Assembly: GCA_024508935.1 (NCBI GenBank) | Contig: JANINW010000027.1 | Location: 55,243-94,365, forward strand | Direction: 5' to 3' | DNA length: 39,123 bases | Origin: Flavipsychrobacter sp. | GTDB taxonomy: Bacteria > Bacteroidota > Bacteroidia > Chitinophagales > Chitinophagaceae | Shown: piece by piece, positions 23,453-31,540 of the stretch | How positions within the stretch are numbered: the stretch's first letter is position 1 | How the letters are laid out: every line of letters begins with the position of its first letter | Translations under genes and position numbers: made by a program | Notes under the pieces: generated by a model | The model's input: only the letters and a program-made list of their open reading frames with translations | The model's database searches: none | What the model was told of the DNA's origin: nothing

Positions 23453-24421
23453 ATGAAAGTCACAAAAAACATGCTCAACAAGGAGCTCCAATCAAGCTAC
23501 TGGGCTTTGAAAATATCGTCAGGATTACTCATGAACCGGGTCGGCGTAAAACTTCTAAATTCCAACAGCGCGCGATCAAAAGGCAAAAACATTGGTGGAC
23601 TGCAGTGCGAAGAAAAAATTATTACAGGTAGCGACGGTAAGCAGCCTATAAGGATAAGAATATTTAAACCGTTACATTATGAAGGCCAATTGCCAGGTAT
23701 GCTGTATATACATGGAGGCGGTTTGATGCTGGGCACACCTGAAGATTATATGCCGGTTATAAAAAATTTTATAGAAGCGTCGCCATGCATAGTGATTGCT
23801 CCTGATTACCGCAAAGCATTAGATGCACCATACCCTGCTGCTTTTAATGATTGCTATGATACTTTACTATGGATAGATAATAATGCCAGGGAGTTGGGCA
23901 TAATACCAAACAAACTGATTGTAGCGGGACATAGTGCAGGCGGTGGTATTGCTGCCGCAGTCACCCAAAAGGCCGCAGATACTAAAGATGTGACTATTGC
24001 ATTCCAACTGCCAATATATCCCATGCTCGACGATCGGCAGGTGACAGAGTCGGCCAGCAACAACAATGCCCCCAGCTGGAATTCCAGGTCGAATAATATG
24101 GGATGGGCTGCATATTTGCGAACCCTGAAAGAAGAAGGTACAGAAATACCTGTATACGCCGCAGCCGCAAGAGCAAATGACTTATCAAAGCTCCCGCCCA
24201 CTATTTCATTCGTTGGAGATGTAGAACCATTTAGAGATGAAACAATCACGTACATCGAAAAACTGAAAAAAGCAGGCATCCCGGTAAGGTTTAAACTTTT
24301 TAAGGGATGCTACCATGCCTTTGAGATATTATTTCCAAAACTGGAAATAAGTAAGGAAGCCTGGGCTTTTGTACTGGATGCCTATAGTAACTATATCGAC
24401 AAATACATCTATAAAAAATAG
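23453..24421 (+). CDS. Alpha/beta hydrolase, hormone-sensitive-lipase type esterase
   Basis: Esterase of 322 residues with oxyanion-hole motif HGGG (87-90), nucleophile Ser161 in GHSAGGG and His288 in CYHAFE. At the position of the usual catalytic Asp (DPLRD pattern) the sequence reads EPFRD, so Glu258 would be the acid; Asp256 lies two residues before. No signal peptide, hence cytoplasmic. Third gene of the SDR operon. Confidence 0.85.
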   Translation: MKVTKNMLNKELQSSYWALKISSGLLMNRVGVKLLNSNSARSKGKNIGGLQCEEKIITGSDGKQPIRIRIFKPLHYEGQLPGMLYIHGGGLMLGTPEDYMPVIKNFIEASPCIVIAPDYRKALDAPYPAAFNDCYDTLLWIDNNARELGIIPNKLIVAGHSAGGGIAAAVTQKAADTKDVTIAFQLPIYPMLDDRQVTESASNNNAPSWNSRSNNMGWAAYLRTLKEEGTEIPVYAAAARANDLSKLPPTISFVGDVEPFRDETITYIEKLKKAGIPVRFKLFKGCYHAFEILFPKLEISKEAWAFVLDAYSNYIDKYIYKK

Positions 24422-24477
24422 CACCAACAACTCATACCTAACAATATTCTTTCACCTGAATACGATTTGTTTATATA

Positions 24478-25530
24478 ATGTTTAGCCTGTTAAGTTTAAG
24501 ATTTTTGAGAAGGCTGGTTTTAAGAAAAAAGAAAATACCTGTTGTGAAAGGTTATACTTCAAACCCAAATCTTAAAACAGTGATGCCAGGCTGGCCCGGC
24601 ACTACAGTAGACCAGGACGGCCTGTTTATTAATCACGAATATCCTACAATCCTCAGCCTACGTGCTATACTGAAGTTCATGACGCAGAAAAACCCGCAAA
24701 AGCAAATAAAAAAACATGATACCTGGCGTATTACGGTTGTTAAAGATGACACCTGGTTAAATGATCCTAAAGACAAAATAGTGTGGCTGGGCCATGCCAG
24801 TTTTTTCATTCAGTTATCGGGTATGCGCATACTCATAGATCCTATTTTCGGTAATCTGCAGGTAGCCAGGCGGCATTCAGATATGCCTGTTGATCCAAAA
24901 GGCTTTTTAAACATCGACTATATCCTGATTTCCCATGCACACTATGACCATTGTGACAAAAACAGTATTAAGCTACTGGCAGGCAACAATCCTCAAGCAC
25001 GGGTACTTTGCGGACTGGGGCTAAATAAACTCATAAAAAACTGGATCCATAATCCTGTACAACCGGCAGGCTGGTACCAGCAATATGCAATCAGCAACGA
25101 TTTAAAAATTACATTCCTGCCATCAAGGCATTGGGCTAACCGTGGAATATTCGATGTCAACAAAACACTATGGGGTGGTTTTATGATAGAAAAAAATGGG
25201 AAACGTATTTATTATGGGGGTGATTCCGGCTACGGTTCACATTTTAAGGATATTGGTACATGCTTTCAGAATATAGACATTGCATTGGTAGGAGCCGGTG
25301 CATATGCCCCCACCTGGTTTATGGGACAGCATCATCAAAACCCATACGAGGCAGTGGAAGCCTTTCATGCAACCGCCGCTAAGACTTTCATTCCTTTTCA
25401 CTATGGCACATTTGATTCGGCAGATGAACCTATGGGAGAACCGGAACTAATATTGAACAGCCTCTATGCCGCCGGTAAAATCAATCATAAACTTAAGATA
25501 TTAAAAATAGGAGAACCATTTCTGCTGTAG
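24478..25530 (+). CDS. MBL-fold metallo-hydrolase (NAPE-PLD/UlaG-like)
   Basis: Metallo-beta-lactamase-fold hydrolase of 350 residues with the zinc motif HAHYDHCD (His153, His155, Asp157, His158), the strand WLGHASFFIQLSGMRILIDP and the later GGDSGYG and FIPFHYGTFD segments. This set of motifs is that of NAPE-PLD-like and UlaG-like enzymes that cut phosphodiester or lactone bonds. The N-terminus is basic and weakly hydrophobic (LSLRFLRRLVLRKKK), suggesting membrane association. Likely part of the SDR operon, 56 bp after the esterase. Confidence 0.85.
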   Translation: MFSLLSLRFLRRLVLRKKKIPVVKGYTSNPNLKTVMPGWPGTTVDQDGLFINHEYPTILSLRAILKFMTQKNPQKQIKKHDTWRITVVKDDTWLNDPKDKIVWLGHASFFIQLSGMRILIDPIFGNLQVARRHSDMPVDPKGFLNIDYILISHAHYDHCDKNSIKLLAGNNPQARVLCGLGLNKLIKNWIHNPVQPAGWYQQYAISNDLKITFLPSRHWANRGIFDVNKTLWGGFMIEKNGKRIYYGGDSGYGSHFKDIGTCFQNIDIALVGAGAYAPTWFMGQHHQNPYEAVEAFHATAAKTFIPFHYGTFDSADEPMGEPELILNSLYAAGKINHKLKILKIGEPFLL

Positions 25531-25554
25531 ACCGCAACACAACAACATAATAAC

Positions 25555-25562
25555 TATTTTTG
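25555..25562 (+). promoter_or_regulatory. -7 promoter box of the AraC gene
   Basis: TATTTTTG matches TAnnTTTG exactly, about 50 bp before the ATG at 25613. No -33 box is evident, so confidence is limited. Confidence 0.4.
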
Positions 25563-25612
25563 ACTAAGATGAATACACGCAATACTGATACTCATTTACA
25601 TCCGCTCAACGT

Positions 25613-26419
25613 ATGGAACACATATCAAAATATATAACCCCTGACATAAAGCTATCCTGCTACGAGGATAAACTTTTCAAATCAGAAGTTGTATTCGATC
25701 ATCATATGCTTATATGGTTCATTTCCGGAGAAACAAGGATAGTGCAGGGAGAAATGACTCATAACTTTAAAGCAGGTGATATATTCTTAATTCCACGAAA
25801 TCAACCCGCTACTATTATTAATTATCCTAAGGACGGGCTGCCGCACAAAACAGTTGTCATGGTCCTATCCTCTAAAACATTGAGTGAATTTTACGCCAAC
25901 ATTCATGTAAAAAGCTTTGCAGTTCCCATACCCAAAATATACACGTTCAATAACCACCCATTATTACAAAGCTGTTTAGCATCTTTAATACCCTATTTTG
26001 ATGTCAAAGACCTTCCTGCAAATATTGCCACTTTAAAAATTACCGAAGCCATAAGCATTTTAAGAGCTTTAGATACCGGGATAGATGCGGTATTGACTAA
26101 TTTTGAAGATCCCGGAAAAATTGATCTTGCAGACTTCATGGAAAAGAACTACATGTATAATATGCCCATGGAGAAGTTTGGCTACCTGACAGGAAGAAGC
26201 CTTACAACATTTAAACGCGATTTTAAAAAAACATACAATACAACACCGCAGAAATGGCTTACACATAAACGACTGGAACTGGCTCATTACATGATCAGTG
26301 ACCGAAAGAAAAAACCTGTAGATGTTGTATTTGAAGTAGGCTTTGAAAACTTATCCCATTTTTCATACATCTTCAAAAAACATTTTGGTTATGCACCGAC
26401 AGCGTTGATTGCACGGTAA
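25613..26419 (+). CDS. AraC-family transcriptional regulator
   Basis: Regulator of 268 residues: N-terminal cupin-like ligand domain (about 1-150, with HNFKAGDIFLIPRNQPA) and a C-terminal double helix-turn-helix (about 165-265, MPMEKFGYLTGRSLTTFKRDFKKTYNTTPQKWL and the PVDVVFEVGFENLSHFSYIFKKHFG signature). It closes the SDR operon and is the probable activator of the direct repeats at 21870-21907. Confidence 0.9.
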   Translation: MEHISKYITPDIKLSCYEDKLFKSEVVFDHHMLIWFISGETRIVQGEMTHNFKAGDIFLIPRNQPATIINYPKDGLPHKTVVMVLSSKTLSEFYANIHVKSFAVPIPKIYTFNNHPLLQSCLASLIPYFDVKDLPANIATLKITEAISILRALDTGIDAVLTNFEDPGKIDLADFMEKNYMYNMPMEKFGYLTGRSLTTFKRDFKKTYNTTPQKWLTHKRLELAHYMISDRKKKPVDVVFEVGFENLSHFSYIFKKHFGYAPTALIAR

Positions 26420-26481
26420 TTATAAACAGCAGTTACTTAACGTGGTTATTGCAATCGGCAGCTAATAGAAAATAATGATCC

Positions 26482-27297
26482 ATGAGATTAAAACAACTTA
26501 TAACCTATTTCGTCCTAGCGTATTCAATAAGCTGGTTAATTTGGTTGCCATTATACGGGCATATTTGGGGGTTGAACAATTTGCCAATCCTGCCATTTCA
26601 TCACGCATTGGGTGGACTCGGGCCATTAATCGCTTCTTTTCTGACAACATGGATTTATAATAAACAAGAGGGTATAAAACACCTCCTGGCAAAATGTTTC
26701 CGGCTAAAGCCCCTTATCTATCTCTTAGTTGCTTTATTAAGTCCTTTTCTATTGGCGCTTGTTGCTATGGTCATCAATTATGCTGTTTATAACATCCCAA
26801 TCGACTTTTCTACTATCCTTACTTCCAGGGAATTTCCCGAATTTAACCTGGGTACATTCTTTATGTACAATTTAGTATTCTTTGGTTTTGGCGAAGAAGC
26901 CGGCTGGCGTGGTTTCGCCCTGCCAAGACTCCAGGAGAAGTATAGTGGCCTTGCATCGGCCATCATCCTGACTGTTTTTTGGGCGCTTTGGCATTGGCCG
27001 CTTTTCTTCTACCGGCCAGGTTATACATCAATGGATGCAGGCGGCATTTTTGGCTGGGTGCTAAGTCTTTTGACAGGGAGTGTGCTTTTAAGCTGGCTGT
27101 ATAATTCATCCAGGGGCAGTATTTTGATTTGTGCTGTTTTTCATTCCACCATTGATATTGTTTTTACTGCTGACTTTGCAAACAAAAACATCATAAACTA
27201 TATGGGAGCACTAATAACCATTTGGGGTATCTTGACCATTATCATCTTCAAACCACGAAATCTATCGGCAAATAAATCGGAAAGCGACGGTATATAA
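26482..27297 (+). CDS. CPBP-family intramembrane metalloprotease
   Basis: Polytopic membrane protein of 271 residues with about seven helices. CPBP (Abi) motif 1 EEAGWRG (Glu138, Glu139, Arg143), motif 2 around His171 in LWHWPLFF, and motif 3 FHSTIDIVF near residue 215. The family includes prenyl-protein proteases and bacteriocin-immunity proteins. It lies 62 bp after the AraC gene with no obvious promoter. A second open frame overlapping its start is a shadow. Confidence 0.87.
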   Translation: MRLKQLITYFVLAYSISWLIWLPLYGHIWGLNNLPILPFHHALGGLGPLIASFLTTWIYNKQEGIKHLLAKCFRLKPLIYLLVALLSPFLLALVAMVINYAVYNIPIDFSTILTSREFPEFNLGTFFMYNLVFFGFGEEAGWRGFALPRLQEKYSGLASAIILTVFWALWHWPLFFYRPGYTSMDAGGIFGWVLSLLTGSVLLSWLYNSSRGSILICAVFHSTIDIVFTADFANKNIINYMGALITIWGILTIIIFKPRNLSANKSESDGI

Positions 27298-27367
27298 TAC
27301 TAATCTACCAAGTTCATACCGTCTCTTTACAAGACCATTGAATTTTCTGACTTGTTAGTACTAAATA

Positions 27368-27396
27368 AAACAGCCGATCAAAATGATCGGCTGTTT
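27368..27396 (-). terminator. Terminator hairpin, minus-strand orientation
   Basis: Perfect 13-bp stem (AAACAGCCGATCA / TGATCGGCTGTTT) with a 3-nt loop. The T run follows on the minus strand (TTTTATTTAG), so it ends minus-strand transcripts: the ATPase gene 100 bp upstream, or originally the tRNA whose 3' remnant abuts it. It also lies 70 bp after the CPBP gene and may stop that from the other side. Confidence 0.75.
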
Positions 27397-27398
27397 CT

Positions 27399-27430
27399 GT
27401 GCTCCCAACAGGAAAATTCTCGAACTTTTT
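27399..27430 (-). other. tRNA 3'-end-like remnant
   Basis: The plus strand begins GTGCTCCCAACAGGA and then CGAAC after a few extra bases, which is how the acceptor strand and T-arm of a minus-strand tRNA gene read. It is followed on the minus strand by a terminator hairpin, exactly as at the intact tRNA-Leu (30841-30957). The T-stem is broken by inserted bases and no D-arm or anticodon arm can be fitted upstream, so it is not a functional tRNA. Confidence 0.35.
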
Positions 27431-27495
27431 GTTGGAAGATTTAAAGAAAATATCAATGTTAACGCCCTGATGCTCTTACGGAATAACTACCAACT

Positions 27496-28893
27496 TTAAA
27501 CAACAGCAACGTTGTCATCAACAATATCTTTTAAATAACGTTCCATTTTTTCTAATAGGGCAATCGAGTTCTCAATCTCCTTTGTTGTGAAGGTGGTCAT
27601 ACCTGCTACACCGTGTGACATTGGATGCATCGTCACCTTTTGGTAGAGTTTCAATTCGTTGAGAATTGCTCTAAAGTTTGCAAAATCTGATAGTTTATAT
27701 TGGTCGATCTTTGCTTGAAGTCTTGCCTTAATATTGTGGTCGTTCGGGTCGAGTAACGTAGCCTCGAGTGCCTCAACAAGGTCGGAAGCTGTTTCTCCAC
27801 TTTTGAAATAGGCCGGCTTACCTTGGGTTATTCTTTGCAGAATCTTTTTACTGTCTTCAATAGAGCCAATCATCAAAAGCTTAGAATACTCATAAAGTAA
27901 GACCTCAAATTTTTTGCGGATCCTGTTACCAATATTTTCGATATCATTTGCTACGTGCGGCAATGGCAGAGCATTGTAATCATCCTTAATTTTTAAGGCG
28001 CGTTCAATTTCCGACTTTATGTAAAGCTTATGCAGATTGTTTATTTCATACAGATTACCAAATGCCCAGTTCGCACCAGTATTGAATTGGTTGTAAACCA
28101 TGAACATTATCAAATTATAGAAACTCACATTGTGAGTCAATATGATCACCTGACTGTCGTTAAATTTCTCGAAAATATATTTGATCAGGAAGGTACGGTT
28201 AGAAGCATCTAGGCTGGTAATAAAGTCATCAAGTACTAGTAATTTATGCCGTGCAGCATCCTTGCTGAGGTCAATCGCATTCAGTAACACCAGCAACAGG
28301 ATCATATTCAACTTGGCTTCGTTGAAATATCTCCTGATATCCGTTTTGGTTTCAATGTTCTTTCTAGTATCCGTAATCTTCAGTGTGAAAGAATCCTGAT
28401 TATCAATCTCGATCTGCACAGTTTCTTGGAAAATAGTCAAGGCGGCATTAACCTGATCCTGAATTTGCTGAAACTCTCTGATGCAAAAACCAGGTATATC
28501 CAATATGTCAAAAAAGAAGGTTTCAAGTAAACTTTGCAAATTGATTCTGTCGCTGATATTCAGTTCTTCGATCGAAATCAAAAATACTTGGTATGGGGTC
28601 CGGTCAAATGCCTTGTGGTCAACATCATTAATCTCGAGCGTGAAGGCCTGGTTAGTAATCTTGTTGTCGTAAGAACTCCAAAGCTGTTTTTGTAGTTGTT
28701 CGAGATCTTCCGGTGTTGGCGCGGACAAATGAGATTCTAACCTTGCTTTAAAGAATATGACTTTTAGGGCTTCATATATTGAGCTCTTACCCGCTCCATT
28801 TTCTCCATACAAAAGCAAATTTTTATGATTATCCAACGGTAATGTTAGCGTATCATCGAATGCTTTAAATTTAACCAGTTTAAGCTTATTCAT
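27496..28893 (-). CDS. ABC/Rad50-type ATPase with possible RNase-like C-terminus
   Basis: P-loop ATPase of 465 residues: Walker A GENGAGKSS (30-38), signature-like FNEAKLNMI (190-198), Walker B KLLVLDD (217-223) and switch His254 in ILTHN. It lacks the long coiled coil of Rad50/SMC, so the ATPase core is compact. The C-terminal 190 residues are helical, with R326KKFE330 and HPMSHG (His423, His427). An RxxxE pair plus a later His is the pattern of the PrrC/RloC anticodon nucleases, but the spacing to His is much larger and I could not confirm homology. Overlaps the DUF262 gene by 8 bp, so the two are translationally coupled and probably one complex. No neighbouring methylase or restriction subunit. 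Confidence 0.82.
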   Translation of the reverse strand: MNKLKLVKFKAFDDTLTLPLDNHKNLLLYGENGAGKSSIYEALKVIFFKARLESHLSAPTPEDLEQLQKQLWSSYDNKITNQAFTLEINDVDHKAFDRTPYQVFLISIEELNISDRINLQSLLETFFFDILDIPGFCIREFQQIQDQVNAALTIFQETVQIEIDNQDSFTLKITDTRKNIETKTDIRRYFNEAKLNMILLLVLLNAIDLSKDAARHKLLVLDDFITSLDASNRTFLIKYIFEKFNDSQVIILTHNVSFYNLIMFMVYNQFNTGANWAFGNLYEINNLHKLYIKSEIERALKIKDDYNALPLPHVANDIENIGNRIRKKFEVLLYEYSKLLMIGSIEDSKKILQRITQGKPAYFKSGETASDLVEALEATLLDPNDHNIKARLQAKIDQYKLSDFANFRAILNELKLYQKVTMHPMSHGVAGMTTFTTKEIENSIALLEKMERYLKDIVDDNVAVV

Positions 28894-30523
28894 TATTCGC
28901 AGTTTGAAAGAAATTCGCTAAACGTTTTTTGAGTTCGGCATCGCGTCTTTGGAATTCTGTATAACTGATCGATTTGCTTTGCAATAAGTTTTTTACTTCC
29001 GGAATTAGTGACTTGGAGTAATATTCAGCTTTTTTGGGAAACGGTATGTTTTTCTTTGGCATATCTAGTACAAGGAAGTTACCAAGGCTGTCGATGATAC
29101 TATCTAGATTAACTTCCTGCCAGTCTTCGGGAAGATATCGCTTATCCTTAAGGTTAATAATCTTATCTATGTTATAAGAAGGCAAAGCTTCATTTCGATT
29201 CAAATAGAATGCAAGCAGAGCAAAGCCTTTTTTTAGCCTGCCAAGATAGTTAAAGTAGCTGGCTTCCAATTCAGGCCGTGAGTAGGTTGCGATGGCCAAT
29301 TGGGCGGAGGTTTGCTTAATGATATTATAGATCTCAAATTTCACTGTTGAGGTTGAGCCTTGGTAATAAATATATCTGGTCAGAGACATCAGAAAAATGA
29401 TGAACGCTTTGTCAAGCGCTAGGTCGTTGACATAGAGATAATTAACAATTGCATATTTGGGATACTGATTGGTATAAGCATCAATTACTTGTAGCCATTC
29501 CGCAATGGCGCTAGATTTCACTTTCTCCTGATTAATCAATTCAAGGATTTCGATGATTTTGAAAAGATCGCCTAGCACTTCACGGTATTTCTTGAGTTCG
29601 AATGGGGAAAACCGTTCGTTGGTGAAAAATTCACGAAGGTTTATTTCGCTGGAGGTTATACCCTCCTTGCCACGAATGATGTGTGAATAATATCGGAAAA
29701 TATCGTCGATATTTAGATTCAGGCTTTCACAGTGATTCTTAAAGTCTGTCCATAGTTCTATGAAGATTTCCGCCTCTTTGACACTTTTAGCTTTATTATA
29801 CAGCTTAGCCTTAAAAATGTCTGCATCTTCCAAATTCATGCCCCTGTTATTGATCGTCTCAAAAATAACCAGCGCCTTTTCGTTGGCTTCGTCCTGAGTC
29901 GGACCGCTAAGCTCAATGGGCAACAGATAGACCTGCTTTAGCAAATAATGCGTCAATTCCCGAAGGTCACCATCGTTGTCCTTGAAGAATTTTATCCAAT
30001 TGTAAAAATACAGAATATTGGCCTCAAAACGGCTTTTGCAGAGTCGCTCTATAATCTTGTTGCTTTTGTCAGTAACTGCTTCAAACCTTTCCTGCAATAG
30101 CTGAAGGTCGAACTTCAACACAGCAGAAAGCGCTTCTTCATCATTTGCTTCAAATACATCAGATCTTATCCTTAAAACCTTTTTTACACCTTCCCAGTCT
30201 TCTTTTTCTATCAATTGTTCGAGCACCTTAAACTCCGGTTGGAACAATGATAAAACCTTAAAAACTAGCAATGTTGTAATAAGCCGCTGCTGACCATCGA
30301 CCACTTCCAAATAATCTTTATTGCTATCGGATTTTGCAATAATGATGTTCCCAATAAAATAATCCTGCCGAGATTCAAAAGCAGCTAAAATATCGTTATA
30401 CAATTGAAAGCAATGATCGTATTCCCAAGAATAGGGACGCTGATAAGACGGTATTACATACTGTTCTTCTATTTTAAATATTTTTAATAACTCTTTTTGT
30501 TCTGCGCTTAACGATAAAGCCAT
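28886..30523 (-). CDS. DUF262 (GmrSD-like) protein with degenerate HNH domain
   Basis: Protein of 545 residues. The ParB-like DUF262 domain shows IPSYQRPYSW (24-33), VVDGQQRL (75-81) and FETINNRGMNLEDADI (221-236), the conserved NTP-binding and hydrolysis motifs of GmrSD-type enzymes and the SspE group. The C-terminal part (about 450-540) keeps the scaffold of DUF1524: a conserved Trp, LGNFLVLD, Asn492, KKAEYYSKS and a final RDAELKKRL. The first catalytic His, normally in a D-H-I context, is Lys454 (NIDKIIN). It is therefore likely nuclease-inactive, with the partner ATPase supplying the effector (inference). The start follows a 350-bp gap without a gene. Confidence 0.85.
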   Translation of the reverse strand: MALSLSAEQKELLKIFKIEEQYVIPSYQRPYSWEYDHCFQLYNDILAAFESRQDYFIGNIIIAKSDSNKDYLEVVDGQQRLITTLLVFKVLSLFQPEFKVLEQLIEKEDWEGVKKVLRIRSDVFEANDEEALSAVLKFDLQLLQERFEAVTDKSNKIIERLCKSRFEANILYFYNWIKFFKDNDGDLRELTHYLLKQVYLLPIELSGPTQDEANEKALVIFETINNRGMNLEDADIFKAKLYNKAKSVKEAEIFIELWTDFKNHCESLNLNIDDIFRYYSHIIRGKEGITSSEINLREFFTNERFSPFELKKYREVLGDLFKIIEILELINQEKVKSSAIAEWLQVIDAYTNQYPKYAIVNYLYVNDLALDKAFIIFLMSLTRYIYYQGSTSTVKFEIYNIIKQTSAQLAIATYSRPELEASYFNYLGRLKKGFALLAFYLNRNEALPSYNIDKIINLKDKRYLPEDWQEVNLDSIIDSLGNFLVLDMPKKNIPFPKKAEYYSKSLIPEVKNLLQSKSISYTEFQRRDAELKKRLANFFQTANNE

Positions 30524-30840
30524 AGTGTAAAATAAATTTGAGCATCAACGGATACGACAAAACTATTTAATAACAACCTAAATGTAGGAATTTTACGGCT
30601 CTAGTTAAATTGGGCGGTTCACTTGAGTTATTTAAGTACATCTCCACTTTGATTATCAAGGCATTTTACTATTGCAAGCCCCTACGACATAACCCGCTAA
30701 ATTTAATGAGGCCTCACTCACACCAGTGATAAAACTATTTGTATAATGAAGTGATCTCCTAGGTATTCGAACTTAAAGTAAGTGGAACTCTTTAGGCAAC
30801 ATGTCGTACAATAGTTCGATATTCCTGTTAGGTTAAAAGT
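30524..30840. other. Intergenic region upstream of the DUF262 gene
   Basis: About 317 bp without a credible gene. It carries the unseen promoter of the DUF262/ATPase pair and the flank of the tRNA-Leu terminator. No TAnnTTTG box close to the DUF262 start and no repeat was found by eye. A reading frame running across the tRNA on the minus strand is rejected. Confidence 0.6.
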
Positions 30841-30865
30841 AAAAGCCGCTCTAAGAGCGGCTTTT
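30841..30865 (-). terminator. Terminator of tRNA-Leu
   Basis: Perfect 11-bp stem (AAAAGCCGCTC / GAGCGGCTTTT) with loop TAA, 9 bp after the tRNA 3' end on the minus strand. Confidence 0.85.
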
Positions 30866-30873
30866 GTTACCCG

Positions 30874-30957
30874 TGCCCAGAACAGGAATCGAACCTGCAC
30901 TCCCTTGCGAAAACCAGATTTTGAGTCTAGCGCGTCTACCAGTTCCGCCATCTGGGC
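30874..30957 (-). tRNA. tRNA-Leu (anticodon CAA)
   Basis: 84-nt gene that folds fully: acceptor GCCCAGA/TCTGGGC with discriminator A, D-arm containing GGCGGAACTGGTAGACGCGC, anticodon stem CTAGA/TCTGG with loop CTCAAAA, so anticodon CAA at positions 34-36. The long variable arm (TTTTCGCAAGGGAG) is the class II hallmark of tRNA-Leu, and the T-arm is GCAGGTTCGATTCCTGT. CCA is not encoded. It reads UUG codons. Confidence 0.95.
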
Positions 30958-30967
30958 ATCTTTGTAA

Positions 30968-31495
30968 TCAGCGGGCTGCAAATGTATTTATTCTTTGCTG
31001 AATGCGCAACAGGTATTTTTTACGGAAATAATAGTCTTTTATTTTTAATAATAAGTCTTGTCCCTGCTCACCTTTATCAAAGTTTTCTGTCAAAGGCCTT
31101 ACTTCGTCCCGCCATTGCCGCATTTGATTTTCTATCATTTGTGCTATCGAATGTAGTGTAGCATCAGAAGGCACTGCTTCGTACTCGCTCACAGCTTCAT
31201 TAAGGTCCATCATCTCCATTAAAAAAGCCGGTGGCAAACTATATCTCTCCTCATCTTCCAATAGCCCATACTGCTTTAATATATAGGCCATTGTTTCGTC
31301 AGGGTTGCTGAATGTCTTCCAGGCGTCGTTGTTTATCGCAGCCATGCGCATAGCTTCTGCTCTATTAGCGTCGGCAGACTGTGCAAAACGGTCGGGGTGG
31401 TATTGACGGCTTAGTTCATAATATTTAGCCTTCGCTACAGCTATATCAAGGTTAAAACGCTCGGGCAATCCGTACAATTCGAAGTAGTTCATCAT
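30968..31495 (-). CDS. hscB: Fe-S cluster assembly co-chaperone HscB
   Basis: J-domain protein of 175 residues that delivers the IscU scaffold to HscA. HPD motif at 33-35 (QYHPDRF) and the HscB-specific C-terminal helical domain (LNEAVSEYEA, FRKKYLLRIQQRI) that binds IscU are both visible, and the length is typical. Starts with two Met codons; either could be used. It stands alone, divergent from the dehydrogenase gene, with only 45 bp between start codons, and tRNA-Leu lies 10 bp after its stop. Confidence 0.92.
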   Translation of the reverse strand: MMNYFELYGLPERFNLDIAVAKAKYYELSRQYHPDRFAQSADANRAEAMRMAAINNDAWKTFSNPDETMAYILKQYGLLEDEERYSLPPAFLMEMMDLNEAVSEYEAVPSDATLHSIAQMIENQMRQWRDEVRPLTENFDKGEQGQDLLLKIKDYYFRKKYLLRIQQRINTFAAR

Positions 31496-31514
31496 CAGTC
31501 AAATAGGAGTACTA

Positions 31515-31522
31515 TATATTTG
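31515..31522 (+). promoter_or_regulatory. -7 promoter box of the dehydrogenase gene
   Basis: TATATTTG followed by C is an exact TAnnTTTG box, 19 bp before the ATG at 31541. It makes the GTG at 31520 impossible as a start. No clear -33 box, since that area is the hscB coding start. Confidence 0.5.
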
Positions 31523-31540
31523 CGTGTAAATTTACAGAAG

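Noticed and set aside
27402-27438. CCAACA ... TGTTGG hairpin as a second terminator
   Set aside because: Long imperfect stem without a T run in either direction; better explained as part of the tRNA-like remnant.
27496-30523. Assignment to a known named system (Septu, Gabija, type IV GmrSD)
   Set aside because: Gene content and motifs do not match closely enough: no UvrD or HNH partner, and the GmrSD-type nuclease centre is degenerate.
30718-30981. 87-codon open frame on the minus strand
   Set aside because: Runs straight through tRNA-Leu and its terminator.
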